64,000 bases of DNA from contig SWDT01000010.1 in the NCBI GenBank assembly GCA_009193035.1, forward strand, positions 124,001 through 188,000, written 5' to 3'. The stretch comes from Halicephalobus mephisto (taxonomy: Eukaryota > Nematoda > Chromadorea > Rhabditida > Panagrolaimidae). Both the position numbers and the translations under genes were made by a program. The notes under the pieces are model-generated. The model did not search any database, had not been told where the DNA came from, and worked only from the letters and a program-made list of their open reading frames with translations. The first letter of the stretch is position 1; each line of letters starts with the position of its first letter. This document shows positions 33,924-45,437 of this stretch, in pieces.

Positions 33924-36154
33924 ATGATTCCGGGATTGGGACTTGTTTTATTTTTATTTTTTAACATTTGTTCAAGCCAAGACGTTGTGGTTCAAACAGG
34001 ACGAGGACCTGTTGCTGGTTACAGAGCAGATTACGGTAATGACAAGTCTAAACTGTGGTACGGACAAGCGGATGTGTTTCTTGGAATACCGTACGTTCAA
34101 CCTCCTGTTGGAAATTTGAGATTTGCAGTGAGTTTTTGATTTTTCTAAAATAAAAACGATAAATTTCGTCTAGAAATGAAAAATTAACCAAAAATCAACC
34201 AAATTGAGAAAATTTAAAAAGTTCAATTTAAAAATAAATTAATCAAAAAACAAATTTAAAAGTGCTGGATTTCGAATTAAAAATATTTCTTAAAAATTAA
34301 TTTTACATATATAAATATTCGATTTTTTACTCCGGAATGAACTTTAAAAATAATCAAAAACAAATAACTAGAAAAAAACTATTTTTGAACAAAAATAAAA
34401 ATTAAATTTAAAAAATCGGTTTTGAATGAAAACTAATAATTTCGTTATTTTTCATAGAGTCCTAATTTATTTCTTTAAGAATAATAATTAGAAAATTGAT
34501 CGTAATTTAAACCAAAAGTGATAATTTTTAATTTTTGTAATTATTTAATTTTCAGAAACCTCAAAAATTAACCACTTTCCCCGGTTCGTCGCCGTACAAC
34601 GCTTCCAAATTCTCAAATGCTTGTCCTCAAACTAATTACAACCTTCGAGGTTTCAACATATCTGAAGATTGTCTCTATCTCAATATTTTCACTCCTGATG
34701 CCAAGTCCACCTACAAGTACCCCGTCATGCTATTCATCCATGGCGGGGCTTTCTTGACCGGATATGCTGGGGAATACTCTGTGCCGGGGATCGTCAGGAA
34801 CCTGGTTTCAAGAGGAGTCGTCGTCGTGACGATTCAATACAGAATTGGAATGCTTGGATTCTTCACAACCAGAACTCCAGAATTCCCAGCGAACTTAGGG
34901 TTGTTGGATCAAATAGAAGCTATGAAGTTTGTCATAGATGAAATCCCGAACTTTGGAGGAAATCCTTATGCTATAACTCTCTTCGGACAGTCAGCTGGAT
35001 CTGCTAGTGTTTCTGCACATTTGTTTTCACCAGTGTCGCAAAGTTGGTTTTATTTTTAAAAATTGATATATGGATTTTTTCAGATCTCTTCCAACAAGCA
35101 ATTTTGGAATCTGGCTCCATTTTCACTTGTCTTGATGGTGCTACTGGTTTCAAGAATGTTTCCCAACAACGAGCCCAGCAGTTGTGTAACTTCACCCAGG
35201 CAGATTGGGATTCGAAGAATTACACTGCTCTTAAGGACTGCTTAATGAAGAAGACGTACCAAGACTTCCTCAACTATGAGCTTCTCAATTTCTATGGATG
35301 GAACATGGTTCAAGACGACTACTTCCTCCCCGATGTCCCGAGAAACTTGTACAAAAACAGGCCGAATATCCCTGTTATCTACGGAAATTGTCACGATGAG
35401 TGGAGCTTGGCGGATCTGCAGAATCTCGCGGAAGGGAATGAGAATTTGACTGATATTAATAGTTTTTCTTACAATTTCGTTGTTGAGTTTTTCCTTTCTG
35501 AATTGGTATCCGATTCAAGCCGGGAAACTGACTTGATGAGCATTATGAATTCCGTCTACGCTACCCCGGCTCCTCCAGACAGCGACCACGTAGCCTGGAT
35601 GAGGATTACCAATGATGTCATGACAAGTGCCACCGGAACTGCCTTCAATGGAAGGGAAATCGATTGGTATGTTTACAACAACAACCCCAACGTTTACACT
35701 TATGAATTCGAATGGCCTACGCAGGTTGGAAGACCATACATAGTACCTGGATGGAATCGTAAGTGACTCAAATTTTTCATATATGAATTTCATTCTTTTT
35801 TCTTCAGCGGTGTTCCACTGTGCCGAATTGTATATGGTCTTCATGCCAGACTACTTTTGGGAACCTGTCTATCTCAATTCAACGGGAATAGCGCAGGAAC
35901 TACAAGTGGCAAATTACATGGGGCAAACTTGGACAAACTTCGCTAAATACGGCAAACCGACATTGGACGACAGCTGGAAACCAACCAGATCCCTAGTTGA
36001 TCAGGAATATTACCAGATTAATATCACAAGCTCTATGAAAACGGGATTCAGAAGAGTCGACAGAATGCTCTGGAATCAAGCTCTTCCGGCATTAATTGGC
36101 GAGATGCCGCCGGAAAATCCAGTGGGTCAAAAAAGACAAACTGATGAATTGTAA
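33924..36154 (+). CDS. secreted type-B carboxylesterase, copy B
   Basis: Four exons, 33924-34127, 34556-35042, 35084-35758 and 35808-36154, give 570 residues. Signal peptide at about 1-18, then QDVVVQTGRGPVAGYR. Family marks are EDCLYLNIFTPD, FIHGG, VVTIQYRIGMLGFF and the elbow GQSAGSAS; the probable acid is in NCHDEW and the base is the His of PVFHCAEL. Copy A and copy B are alike along their whole length (for example DFGSDKSQMYYGSGDVF versus DYGNDKSKLWYGQADVF) and share intron positions. Copy A has extra introns. An inverted duplication is the simplest origin. The frame upstream of 33924 has only a TTG, so the ATG at 33924 is the start. Two of its introns (35043-35083, 35759-35807) carry the TATATG motif described in findings. 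Confidence 0.94.
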
Positions 36155-37613
36155 AGAGATGGGAAAATTATTAATATAAACACGGTGAAATTAATAACAT
36201 AAAAATTAAAAATGGGTATCGACACAACTTTCAGCATTGGTTTTTAATTTTCGGCTTTATATGAATTTTAAGTTTTGGATTCTGGAGGATTCTAAAAGAT
36301 TTGAAAAATTTCATCGAAATTCTGGAATTTAGAAATCTTTCACCGGAGTTTCAAAGGTTTTGGAATTGGTTATTAAATTTTGGGAGAATTTAGGAATTTT
36401 TTGAAGATGATTACGAAATTTCCACGAGTTTCCAGAAAGTTTCAAATGTTTCTACAGTTCCGGAGCGATTGAGGAACTCTAACAAGAATCTAAGAGGATT
36501 CAGGCATGTCCATAATTTTCGAAGATTTCTGAATTTTCTGCTAAATTTTGAAATTTTATTAAATTCCAGAATATCCTAAAGTTTTCACGGAATTCTGGGA
36601 CGTTCAAGAATCTTCCATTGGCTTCTAGAGACATTTGGAGTTTCCTCGGAATTCTGGTCACAATTATCCGGATGGTGCACTTATGGAGGATAAGTTGTCT
36701 ACCTGGCACACTCAATTAGAAGAAGCCGGATGATCCTTTGATCCCGTTTGTCGGCAGGGTGCTTGGCGGTGGGCCGATTAACGGTCCAAAGGTGTCAAAA
36801 ATTTTTTCCAAGTGCCGTCACCAACCGTAATCTCATTTAGCATCAATTTGATTCTTCCAAAGCTGGCAAGACTAATAAGTGTCTCAATTTATCCTTCTCC
36901 CGAACATATTGAGGAAAAACACAAATTAACTCAAGCTAGATTGTCTGAAAAAAGCAATTTGCTTCAATTTCAACTTGGGTGCTCAATTATTATCGCCAAC
37001 ATCTTTCTGAATCCAGAAGCGGCTAATTGCAAAGAAAGAAAATTATTTGTACTGACGACACAATTGCTCCCTGAATGAATAGGAAGCGAACAAGGAAATG
37101 CGTAAACCGATTCTACCGTAATTTCGGCTTCGTTTTATTTTTTGCAGCGGAGCAAAGTTTACCGTTAAAAAATCATTAAAAAATATAAATTATTTCAAAA
37201 GCCAAAGTCTTGTTTTTCTTTTTTAAAACACTATTTTTAATTTGCTTGTGGAAAAAAATAAAAATGAACTTTATAATTGTCAATTTTCTAGAATCTTATT
37301 AAAAATGAAAAATTACGATCATTTTCGTGTCAGGAATTGAAAAAAACAAAAAACTAGTCTCGAATGGAATTCCATTTTTCAAACATATTTCAAAACTTAA
37401 ATAGTCTAAAACCAAAATTTTCAAATTTTTATACAGTATCCTCTATGATGAAAGTCGTCCCGAGATCCGGAAATTCTTTAAAACATCGGTTTTTAAAGAA
37501 TTTTATTTATTACAGATGCATTAATTGATGCTTATTTTCTATTAAAACAAATTGCACAAATGAAGTATCCAAATGCTGAGTGAGATCATTGAAAAAATAA
37601 AGTAAAACACCAA
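36155..37613. other. intergenic region with degenerate repeat and a GC-richer block
   Basis: 36270-36640 is a loosely repeated GAATTCTGG/AAATTTC pattern, as at 5960-6180. 36715-36800 is GC-richer (GTCGGCAGGGTGCTTGGCGG) and unassigned. The rest up to the homeobox stop is AT-rich with its probable 3' UTR. Low-complexity frames here are not genes. Confidence 0.45.
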
Positions 37614-38555
37614 CTAACGTTCTTCGTCACTTTCCTCCATGTCTTCGTCGCAACTCTTGGAATCCTCGTCATCTCTACCGTTTCCATTATTTCCTTTTCT
37701 GATTATCTTCTTATGTTTCATTCTTCGATTCTGAAACCAAGTTTTAACTTGGGTTTCACTGAGATTAAGAGCTGTGGCGAGTTCTATTCTCTCCGGAGTT
37801 GAGAGGTACCTCTGAGTCTCGAACCTTTTCTCCAGTCCTTGGAGTTGCTGATCGGAGAAGACTGTTCTCGCTTTACGTCGACGATAAGATTTGCTCGTTC
37901 CCGTGGCCGCTGCAGCTGCAGCCGCGGCGGCAAATCTGAGAGCATCTGGGGTCAAGAGGTTCCATGAAGGTGGGATCACTAGAAAGGGATTTGATGGTTA
38001 CTGTAATGAACAAAGAACGGACATCAAAAAGTTGGAAATTTTTAAAAACGATTCAATTGTAAAAATTCTTTGAAAATTAGTAAAATATATTTCTTCAAAA
38101 AAAGTTAATTCAAGAACAGGATTGAGGATATGCTTTTCAGAGGGAATTTATACAGTAGAATTTTAACTTTTTAGTTTTTATATTTGTCTCCTGTAGGAAC
38201 TACATCCTCATTCTTCCTCCTGACTTAAGTTCTGATTCTCCAGAATCCATTTCCCTGAATCTTAGACTAACTTACAAGATCTTCTAGCCAGCATCAAGTA
38301 CTGATCAAAGGACCTATGACTAGCGTCGGAATTCACCGTCAACCCAGTTCCAGGGTTCATCCAGAACATCGGAGGCAAGTCCCCGATTGCCGGTTGTCCT
38401 ATCTGTCCGGTACTCGAGCACGTAGGAAAAATCAATTCCGTCAATGCATCTGGCTTCTCTGAATTCTGTTTTTCTGGATTTTCAGAAGCTTCAGACTTGA
38501 CTGATGACGGATTCTGTGCAGAAGCTGCTGCTAATAAATTCGAAATTGAAAACAT
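37614..38555 (-). CDS. tab-1: BSX/Bsh-type homeodomain transcription factor
   Basis: Exons 38555-38276 and 37978-37614 give 214 residues. The protein opens with [18 protein letters not shown] fits an eh1 motif that recruits Groucho/UNC-37. A nine-residue alanine run (about 109-117) precedes the homeodomain (about 126-185): [39 protein letters not shown] and [15 protein letters not shown], with Gln50 and Asn51 in helix 3. This sequence is that of the Bsh/BSX class, whose C. elegans member is tab-1, a neuronal regulator. A long acidic Ser/Asp/Glu tail follows. The acceptor at 37979 (CTTTCTAG) is preferred over the one 21 nt upstream because only it keeps phase. Alternative: a Bar-class gene, judged less likely. 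Confidence 0.88.
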
Positions 38556-39168
38556 TTCAAAAATAAAATCTCAGTAACTTATTTGAAGGATACGATAACT
38601 ACAATCTCAAATAGCCACTCGACTGAAATGAGTCTCATTTTTTCTATTCAAGTAGGCGGAGTCGCGCGGGTCATTTGTCGCTTTCTAAAAAGTTCCACCC
38701 TTATCCTGTATTCTGGAAAAAATTACTTTTGACAGTTTTGCAATTTTTCGGTTATCCATTAGCCTTAAAACGAGAAATAGTCAATGCAATTATGAGCTTA
38801 GGAAAGGGATGTCAAAACTCAAAACTTTTGAGGGCACCAATAATCTCATTAGAGAGCGCTAATGGATTCTTTGGGGTTCTCCAAATCTTTAAAGGTTTGT
38901 ATAGATAAGAACCATTAATTGCCTGTTTGGGGTTATTCACAACTAATGTGATACTGTAATTATGTTCTAACAAGTCTAGGTCAGTTTTCTTTGCGAACCA
39001 AAAACCGGAAGTTTGGGTTAATTGGCCAGCTTGCGCAATCGCTTGTCCGTTTTGAAATGTGTCAATTGGGCCTTGTTTGTACTTAAAGCAAGTTCTTCAT
39101 AATAACGATAATCCTTCAAAAAAAACAAAAACTCAACAATCATTACACAAATTCATATTCCTAACACC
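38556..39168. other. upstream region of tab-1
   Basis: AT-rich with a GCGGAGTCGCGCGGGTC block near 38655 and a TTGCGCAA palindrome at 39031-39038. Plus-strand frames here have no support. It also takes in the 3' end region of the neighbouring operon. Confidence 0.45.
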
Positions 39169-40286
39169 CTATTCTTCCTTTGCTGTGACTTCATCAGCAT
39201 CTTTCCGGTACAACCTCTGCACAAGTTCATCAACAGATACATCATCTATATCGCCGTTTGCTTCCTTGTATAGTTCTTTTTTTATATTTTCTAGTCCTTC
39301 AAACATCCAAGCATACATCAAAATACATTCCTTCCTCAACTCTTGAAGTTCCGCTGGAGTCTTCATCTTGCCGCCGAGTTTAGATGCATGAGGAGGAGGC
39401 TCTTCATCAACATTTGATTCCTTCCCAGGATTTCTATTGTCTTTCTTGATTAATTTTGTACAAACAGCATCTCTTGCTTGGATTATCTCTTCTTCTGTAA
39501 ATTCTTCTTGAAGTTCTTTCTTGATTTTAATCATCTGCGATTCGCTCAATTTCTCGGTAGAAGATGCATTTTTTTCGAAATTTCTGAGTTCTGCTTTCAG
39601 TAAAAAGAAAGCTCTTACTTTAGCTCCTAATCGTAGCTTTGCTTTCTTCTGCAATAAATAATTTCATCATAATCACTTTATGAATCAAAACTCACCGGAA
39701 TTAATTCTGTAGAAATATTATCAAACGACAACCAGTGTCTTCCACATTCTGCCAAGGCACATAGATGGATAACTGCTCGAAGATGCTCCATATCACTAAC
39801 CACCTGAATAGACTGGTTCTCAGCAATCGCTACTGTTGTGGACCACAAGTTCATCTGATCTCCCAGAGTATCAACTAGTTTTCTCAATGCTCTGTACGTC
39901 AATTCCAATTCTTTCTTCATTCCACTCTTTAAAGCACAATAAGCCATAGCATCTAGTACCTCTTTCTTGTGATTATCATTATGACTAAATTTCAATAGAA
40001 TTTTAGAATAGACTTCAAAAGCTTCAGAGTGTCTGTTCTTCCAAGTCAGATAAGATGCTTGTTTCTTTAAAATATCCAGTTCTCCGAAAACTACCGTAGC
40101 AATGTCAGACGGATTCATGTACCAATCTTCAATAAGAAATGTCTGACCTTTTCTGGTATCTTTGAACGGTTTCAGAGATCCCTTTTCATCGTAGATTTCA
40201 TCATCTGTTTCCTCTTCTGTTGACGATTCTGTCCCAGGTTCATCGATTTCAAAATTGGAAAATGGTGAAACAAGGTTATCTACCAT
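39169..40286 (-). CDS. C8orf76-like TPR-type protein
   Basis: Exons 40286-39696 and 39648-39169 give 356 residues. The N-terminus is acidic. From about 60 on it is all helical with TPR-like features: DILKKQASYLTWKNRHSEAFEVYSKILLKF and ALKSGMKKELELTYRALRKLV. A long charged helical region (about 200-270) and an acidic C-terminus follow. This layout resembles the uncharacterised metazoan C8orf76 family; the match is from memory and by general similarity. No signal peptide or membrane segment. It is the last gene of the minus-strand operon, 116 nt after COA4, with the acceptor GATTCTAG directly touching its ATG. Confidence 0.75.
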
Positions 40287-40402
40287 CTAGAATCCGATAA
40301 ATAATGACAATCAAAAAAAGAAAATACCAAAGGATCCATAACCCTGACTATTCCATTGAAATTCAAAAACTATCACTTTATAAAACTTAACAATTCTAAA
40401 GT

Positions 40403-40669
40403 TTATTTTTCCTTTGCAGCTTCCATTTTCTTTTTCCTATTATCAACCATACAAGTTCTGAAAGAAGTGAGGACTTCTTGACATTGTCGCCAATCCTTCT
40501 TCTCACTCATGCAGTTGACAACAGCAATATGATTATCCCAGCATCCAGAATCCTTGATCATCTTCTCAACCCTATCTTCCTCATCTCCATCTTTAGCCCA
40601 CTCAGATGTTCTATGAGCTGGAACCCCTTCCGGTCGTTCAACATTTTTAGTTTCTTTATTATCCGTCAT
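40403..40669 (-). CDS. COA4-like twin-CX9C mitochondrial assembly factor
   Basis: A single exon of 88 residues. The CHCH motif is complete: C-WDNHIAVVN-C and C-QEVLTSFRT-C, two exact CX9C pairs about 13 residues apart, in a charged helical protein. Such proteins fold in the mitochondrial intermembrane space through the Mia40 disulphide relay, and COA4 (CHCHD8) helps assemble cytochrome c oxidase. The frame runs 12 codons further upstream from another ATG at 40705, but the strong acceptor GTGTTTTCAG lies directly against the inner ATG at 40669, so the inner one is chosen. It sits between WDR83 (116 nt) and the C8orf76-like gene (116 nt) in the operon. Confidence 0.88.
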   Translation of the reverse strand: MTDNKETKNVERPEGVPAHRTSEWAKDGDEEDRVEKMIKDSGCWDNHIAVVNCMSEKKDWRQCQEVLTSFRTCMVDNRKKKMEAAKEK

Positions 40670-40785
40670 CTGAAAACACCAAAAATGAAGAAAAACTTCA
40701 AACAAAAGTAGATATTTAGGGATTCAACCCATAATCATAAAAATAACCTTGCAAATCAACCATCCATTAAAATCTACAATTTTCT

Positions 40786-41766
40786 TTATCTTATCATTCC
40801 TTGCTCATCTGGATTAATCCACAAAAACAATCTATCCCTTGAAATTGAGATCAGTTCTTGTTTCTTTGGATGCACCGACAACGAGTGAACATATTTTGCA
40901 GGGGAATGATCTAGTTTTGCCAAAACTTTCTTCGACACAAAATCAAAAACATAAATAAAACCATCTTCAGAACCCGTCACTATTTCATCACCAGAAGAAA
41001 GAATACCGCATTCTAGTTTGAATTCTTCATTCTTATGACCTTTGTATTCTGCCAAAATCTTTCCGTTAGATTTATCGATAATTTTCACTGGGGATTTCAT
41101 CGAAGCCATTAGCAATGATTCTTTGTCATCGGAAATATGTACATGAGTAACTGATTCTCCCGCATCTGTCACTGATAACCATCCTTGTCTAACGTCGTAT
41201 AGCCGCATTTTATGATCCGCTGATCCAGTTGCAATTTCCGCTCCATTCACATGAAGACTTAGAACTGCATCATTGGCTTCGTCCAGTATCTGAACGATTT
41301 CCTTCTTATCTCGCAAATCCCAAATATAGACAAGTCCTTCTTGTCCACCGGAGAAAGCAACACTTGAATTATCATCAAAGTAGACAGTATTAATCCAAGA
41401 CCCATGACCTCTGAATCGTTTGAGAACTTTGCCAGATTCGACATCGAAAATAGTAAGAATCTTATCGGTACCACCTGCAGCAATCATCGAATTATCACCT
41501 GAACTAGCAACTGCTCTGACTTCGCCTCCACAACCAGAAAACAAATGAAGCATTGTTGCAGTAAAAGGATTCCATAAAGCAACCGATTTATCTACTCCAC
41601 CAGTAAGACAGTAATTACCATCATCTGAAAAATGTTTCTATATTATATAACCTCAAAAAAACCTACTGTTAAATCTAACTGTCCTAAGAGCACCTTGCTG
41701 ACAAGCAAAGGAATGGGCCAATTTCGTTGGAAGTGCTCTTGGTTGAGCTGACCCTCCAGGTAGCAT
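40786..41766 (-). CDS. WDR83/MORG1 WD40-repeat scaffold
   Basis: Exons 41766-41667 and 41624-40786 give 312 residues, near the 315 of human WDR83. Seven WD blades make up almost the whole protein. Diagnostic segments are VRFNNDGNYCLTGGVDKSVALWNP at the start, VLKRFRGHGSWINTVYF, GGQEGLVYIWDLRDKK, QILDEANDAVLSL and EYKGHKNEEFKLECG. WDR83 is a cytosolic and nuclear scaffold found with ERK-pathway proteins and in late spliceosomes. It lies third in the operon, 89 nt after LRR1, and the acceptor GATTTTGAG ends 1 nt before the ATG. Confidence 0.92.
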
Positions 41767-41855
41767 TCTCAAAATCATAAAAATAACAATTACACAAATA
41801 GAAATAGATATCACATCGTATTTAACGACTTCAATTTCCCACTACTATTCAAGAA

Positions 41856-43269
41856 TCAGTAAATTAATTCCGCAGATCTTGGTAAAAAAATCTCTTGCTT
41901 TTCTTGCTCAAAACACTTTATACATGAAGAATTCATCAAAGTCAATGTCTGTCTTTGATGGACATCACCTTCACTTACTGGAGCTAATTCCACAGATTCG
42001 CTTATCCATGAAGCTGGAAAGTATTCAAAAAAAGCACCTGTTCTCCAAGATAATGGAAATAACTTTCTACACGTCTCACATCTAAATAACCCTATCCGTA
42101 ATAATGGGTGAATCATTTCAGGAAGTAAACTGTACAAAGGTACAGAATCACCATTCGGTCCTTTGATTCGTAAATCATAAATCTTGGCAGCAGCAATCGA
42201 GATCAACGAAAGTGGCGGTTTTCTCTTAAGTATAACAGATTGAGAAATCAGTTGTCCAATTGACGAACTGGCAAAATACTGGAATCGAAAATGCCTGATC
42301 ATAGCCGGATGATATTTTATAGAAGTTCCAGCACAGGAAAAATTCATCAGTTTGGTACAAAAGAAAAAAATCTAAAAACAGTCCATATTCAGATAACCAA
42401 TTATTCACCAAAGAACTCACATCCTCAGGCAGTGAATCTAAATTCCTATTATTGCGAACAGAGAAATACGTAAGTTCCCGCAATTCAACAATGTCATCAG
42501 GAATGTATTTGAGCATATTTGCTTCCAAATTCAAGTACTTAAGTTTTTTCGGCAGACTTTTCACAAACCTTACTGGCAGTTCTTTCAATTTACACATAGA
42601 TAAGTCCAGATGAACCAAGTTCTCAGCTTTCCGAATATTGCAAAACACCCTCCAGTCCAGTACAGACAACTCGTTGAAGGCATTACCCGATAAATCAAGA
42701 ACAGTAAGTTGCGGACAACTGAACCACTGCATATTAATCGTTGCTAGTCCGATTTTACTCACAACTATCGTCTCCAGCGTAGAGGGGAAGTTCTTCCGGA
42801 CTTGATTGTAATGCTCCATAGTATAGATTTTAATCTTCTTTTGAATTTTCTCGTTCGCCCTCACGAGATTCTGACTCTTCAGCTCTTTTAGAGATTGATC
42901 AGAGAGTTTGTCCTTCTCCATACCCGGTACGATTGAAGCAATTTCATGAAGTAAAAGCCTCAATTGATGGTAGTTCTAGAACAATTCAAATACTAATGTT
43001 ATTTAAAATATTTGAAAACTCACAGCATTGATCATTACAGACCGAGGAGGACCAGAAAAAACAATTGTCAACTTCCCATCTTTGATGAATTTCTTATGAA
43101 CCCGTACAAATGTCTCTCGAATAGGAAATTCAATACGAGCTTGAGGTGTAAATTTGACAATCAGCTTTTCTCTAGAACCCATTTTGTCGATCCAAACTTC
43201 AGCGTTTTCAGCACTTCTCAGATTTTTCGTCTCATTAGCCAACCTGACGGAGCATTTCAATTTGACCAT
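41856..43269 (-). CDS. lrr-1: LRR1-type leucine-rich-repeat substrate receptor
   Basis: Exons 43269-43024, 42975-42409 and 42371-41856 give 442 residues. An N-terminal PH-like domain (1-110; MVKLKCSVRLANETKN, FVRVHKKFIKDGKLTIVFSGP) is followed by leucine-rich repeats (about 165-265: LTVLDLSGNAFNEL, LVHLDLSMCKLKELP, LKYLNLEANMLKYIP, YFSVRNNRNLDSLPED). The C-terminal part carries the helix LISIAAAKIYDL and a Cys-rich stretch (FRCETCRK, SSCIKCFEQ). LRR1 is the substrate-recognition subunit of cullin-2 E3 ligases that unload the CMG helicase in S phase. The second intron is only 37 nt. It is the second gene of the operon, 196 nt after TOMM70; the acceptor GGATTGTAG touches the ATG. Confidence 0.87.
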
Positions 43270-43465
43270 CTACAATCCAAAATATAACCAAAACGACACA
43301 ATCAGAAAAGTATTTGGTGTAACAACCACCGTAAAGCCATTCTCAAATATTCCTCAACTATTTAATCTACTTATTTCAACAAACAAAATCAATATTATTC
43401 CCGACGTTCAAGAACTTAAGAAAACCCTAAGTTCCTTCTATCGACAAATAACTATCTGAAGATAA

Positions 43466-45274
43466 CTAAGCAGTTTGCAATGGGTTTAATGTTTCAATCA
43501 GATAATGAGCTTCTTTAGATGCCTTTGTCAAAACTAGTTCTTGAAGAGCAAGTTGAAGCTCTCCAGGTTGTCGAGCAAGCATTATAGCTCGTTCGAGAGA
43601 TTCGATTGCTTTGTCAAATTCTTTCTTGCCCGAACATATCTTACCATACGTAGCTTGGGCTTCAAAATTGTTCGGATCACGCTCACAGAGGTCGATGAAA
43701 ACTTGGGTCATGTCTTCCACATTTCCTTCCATTGATCTATTGTTCTTAGCAGCTGTAAGAGTCTTGAGCATCACAAATTCAGAAAGCTCGGGATACGCTT
43801 TCAGTCCTTTGTCGAGAATCTCCAACGCCAGAGGAAAGTTGCCAGAATTGGAGTGGATCTAAAAGCTCAGATAAAAATCAGATACCAGTATCAACACTCA
43901 CATTGCTCAAAACTGTGTAAGTGAAGATTGGAGCTCTGGGATATTCATCCACTAGTTTTTCCATCTTCACAATGTGGTTGTGAATATTACCCATATGCTG
44001 CTGTTCACATGCCTTGGTAAATTCGAAATGATTTAGGTAGAAACGCGCATACGGATGGTCCTTATCTACAGCAATTACATACTCTAATGCGTCAACAGCA
44101 CGCTGCAATTGCTTAGTCAAAATAGCGAGATGGGCGAAACCGAAGCGAGGGTCGGTGTTTTGAGGATCAAGATCTTTGGCTTTGTCGACGAATTCTTGAG
44201 CATGTTCAAGATTATCTGACGTTTCTGCTAGAATACTGTAAGCAGCAATAGCATAGGCTTTGACTGGTTCGGAATTACGAGTAGCCTCATCTAAAACAAG
44301 GTAACAGGGAAACTAATTACGACAAAGTTTACCTAATGTGTTGTAATGTTCAAAGAACTTATCAACCCATTCTTTGACTTTCCTTGGGTTATTGTGAAAA
44401 GTATAGAACCTCGCAGCGATGTACATGCACTCCAATTTGTATTCAGAATCAGGCTTTTGAATTTCGTCGAGAGCAGCACGAGCCACAAGATCGAACTTCT
44501 TGTGCTTGATCAAGGACAAAATTGAATCAAATTGGTTATTGACCGTCTTCAGAGAGTTGACAGCATTCACCACAGGATCCTTGACAACAGAGTAGCAAAG
44601 CCATTCCAGAACAGAAGTCTCTGGAATCGGGAAGTCAATCCCTTGAGAACGCTGGAGCATAATCTCCTGAAACTCCTTCTCCACAGCTTGTCTGTGAACT
44701 TTCTCGAATGTATTAAAGCTCTTGTCCAGCAGCTTTGACGATGGATCAAGGACCGAAACGTAGGCAAAGTCGCGGAGGCACTCTTCATTTTCACCGAGAC
44801 TGGCATGGAGATTGGCTCGACGCATTATCGCCTTGATATAGTTGGGACGAAGAGCAATTGCATCAGAACATCTCAAAATGGCTTCGGGGATTCTATCCTA
44901 AAGGAAAATAATCAACCCAATGAATTGGGAAGTGAAATAAACCAACTAATTTCTCCAAACAAGCAGCGGCATTTTGGTGGCAAATCGCACGTAATTCTTT
45001 TTCGTTTTCCTTGGCATGTTGTAACGCATCGTTGAATTTCTCCAAGGCATTTTGATAATCTTTCTGTTGGAAGAAAGAATTACCTTCGCCTTTGAGGGAA
45101 TCTGCTGTTACCTAAGAAGATACACGATCATTTTATATATAAAGCGGACGAACTTACAATACTAGGAACGGCATAATACTTTCTGTAAACTAAATAAGTC
45201 CCACCAGCAGCCAATGCAGTACATCCAGCTACAACTGCAGCCTTCTTCACCCACTCATTGTCTCCTTGGGGCAT
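43466..45274 (-). CDS. tomm-70: TOMM70 mitochondrial import receptor
   Basis: Exons 45274-45158, 45111-44947, 44897-44333, 44290-43902 and 43858-43466 give 542 residues. A short N-terminus leads into one membrane anchor (about 11-30, KKAAVVAGCTALAAGGTYLVY). The clamp TPRs follow (GEGNSFFQQKDYQNALEKFNDAL, ICHQNAAACLEKLDRIPEAI, YIKAIMRRANLHASLGENEE), then further TPRs to the end. This is the Tom70 layout: an outer-membrane receptor that takes Hsp70/Hsp90-bound carrier precursors. It is the first gene of the five-gene minus-strand operon. The ATG lies 1 nt after a TTTTCCAG acceptor and 163 bp from the divergent FIG4 start. Confidence 0.94.
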
Positions 45275-45437
45275 TCTGGAAAATCAGAACAACAATGACG
45301 AAATAAAGTCAAGAGGAAACAGAGAAATTGATAAGGAATAAATAGCGCGAATCTGCAGTGCTTTGGCGTCCTGTCCTTTTTCGCCAATTGAGTTGCCAGA
45401 GCGCGAACTGGACATTTGGAGTTTCAGCTTTATCCCG
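45275..45437. promoter_or_regulatory. 163-bp bidirectional promoter between two operons
   Basis: The only DNA between the TOMM70 start (-) and the FIG4 start (+). It contains the acceptor for TOMM70 next to its ATG and one for FIG4 (GGAGTTTCAG, ending near 45427), leaving about 150 bp or less for both promoters. No TATA box is seen; a GCGCGAA word is at 45344-45403. Confidence 0.6.

Larger units (their letters stand above)
39169..45274 (-). other. five-gene operon: TOMM70, LRR1, WDR83, COA4, C8orf76-like
   Basis: Stop-to-ATG gaps are 196, 89, 116 and 116 nt. Every one of the five ATGs follows an AG acceptor by 0 or 1 nt, which is what SL trans-splicing of a polycistronic transcript needs. 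Two products are mitochondrial; the others are a scaffold, a ubiquitin-ligase receptor and an uncharacterised protein. Confidence 0.85.
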
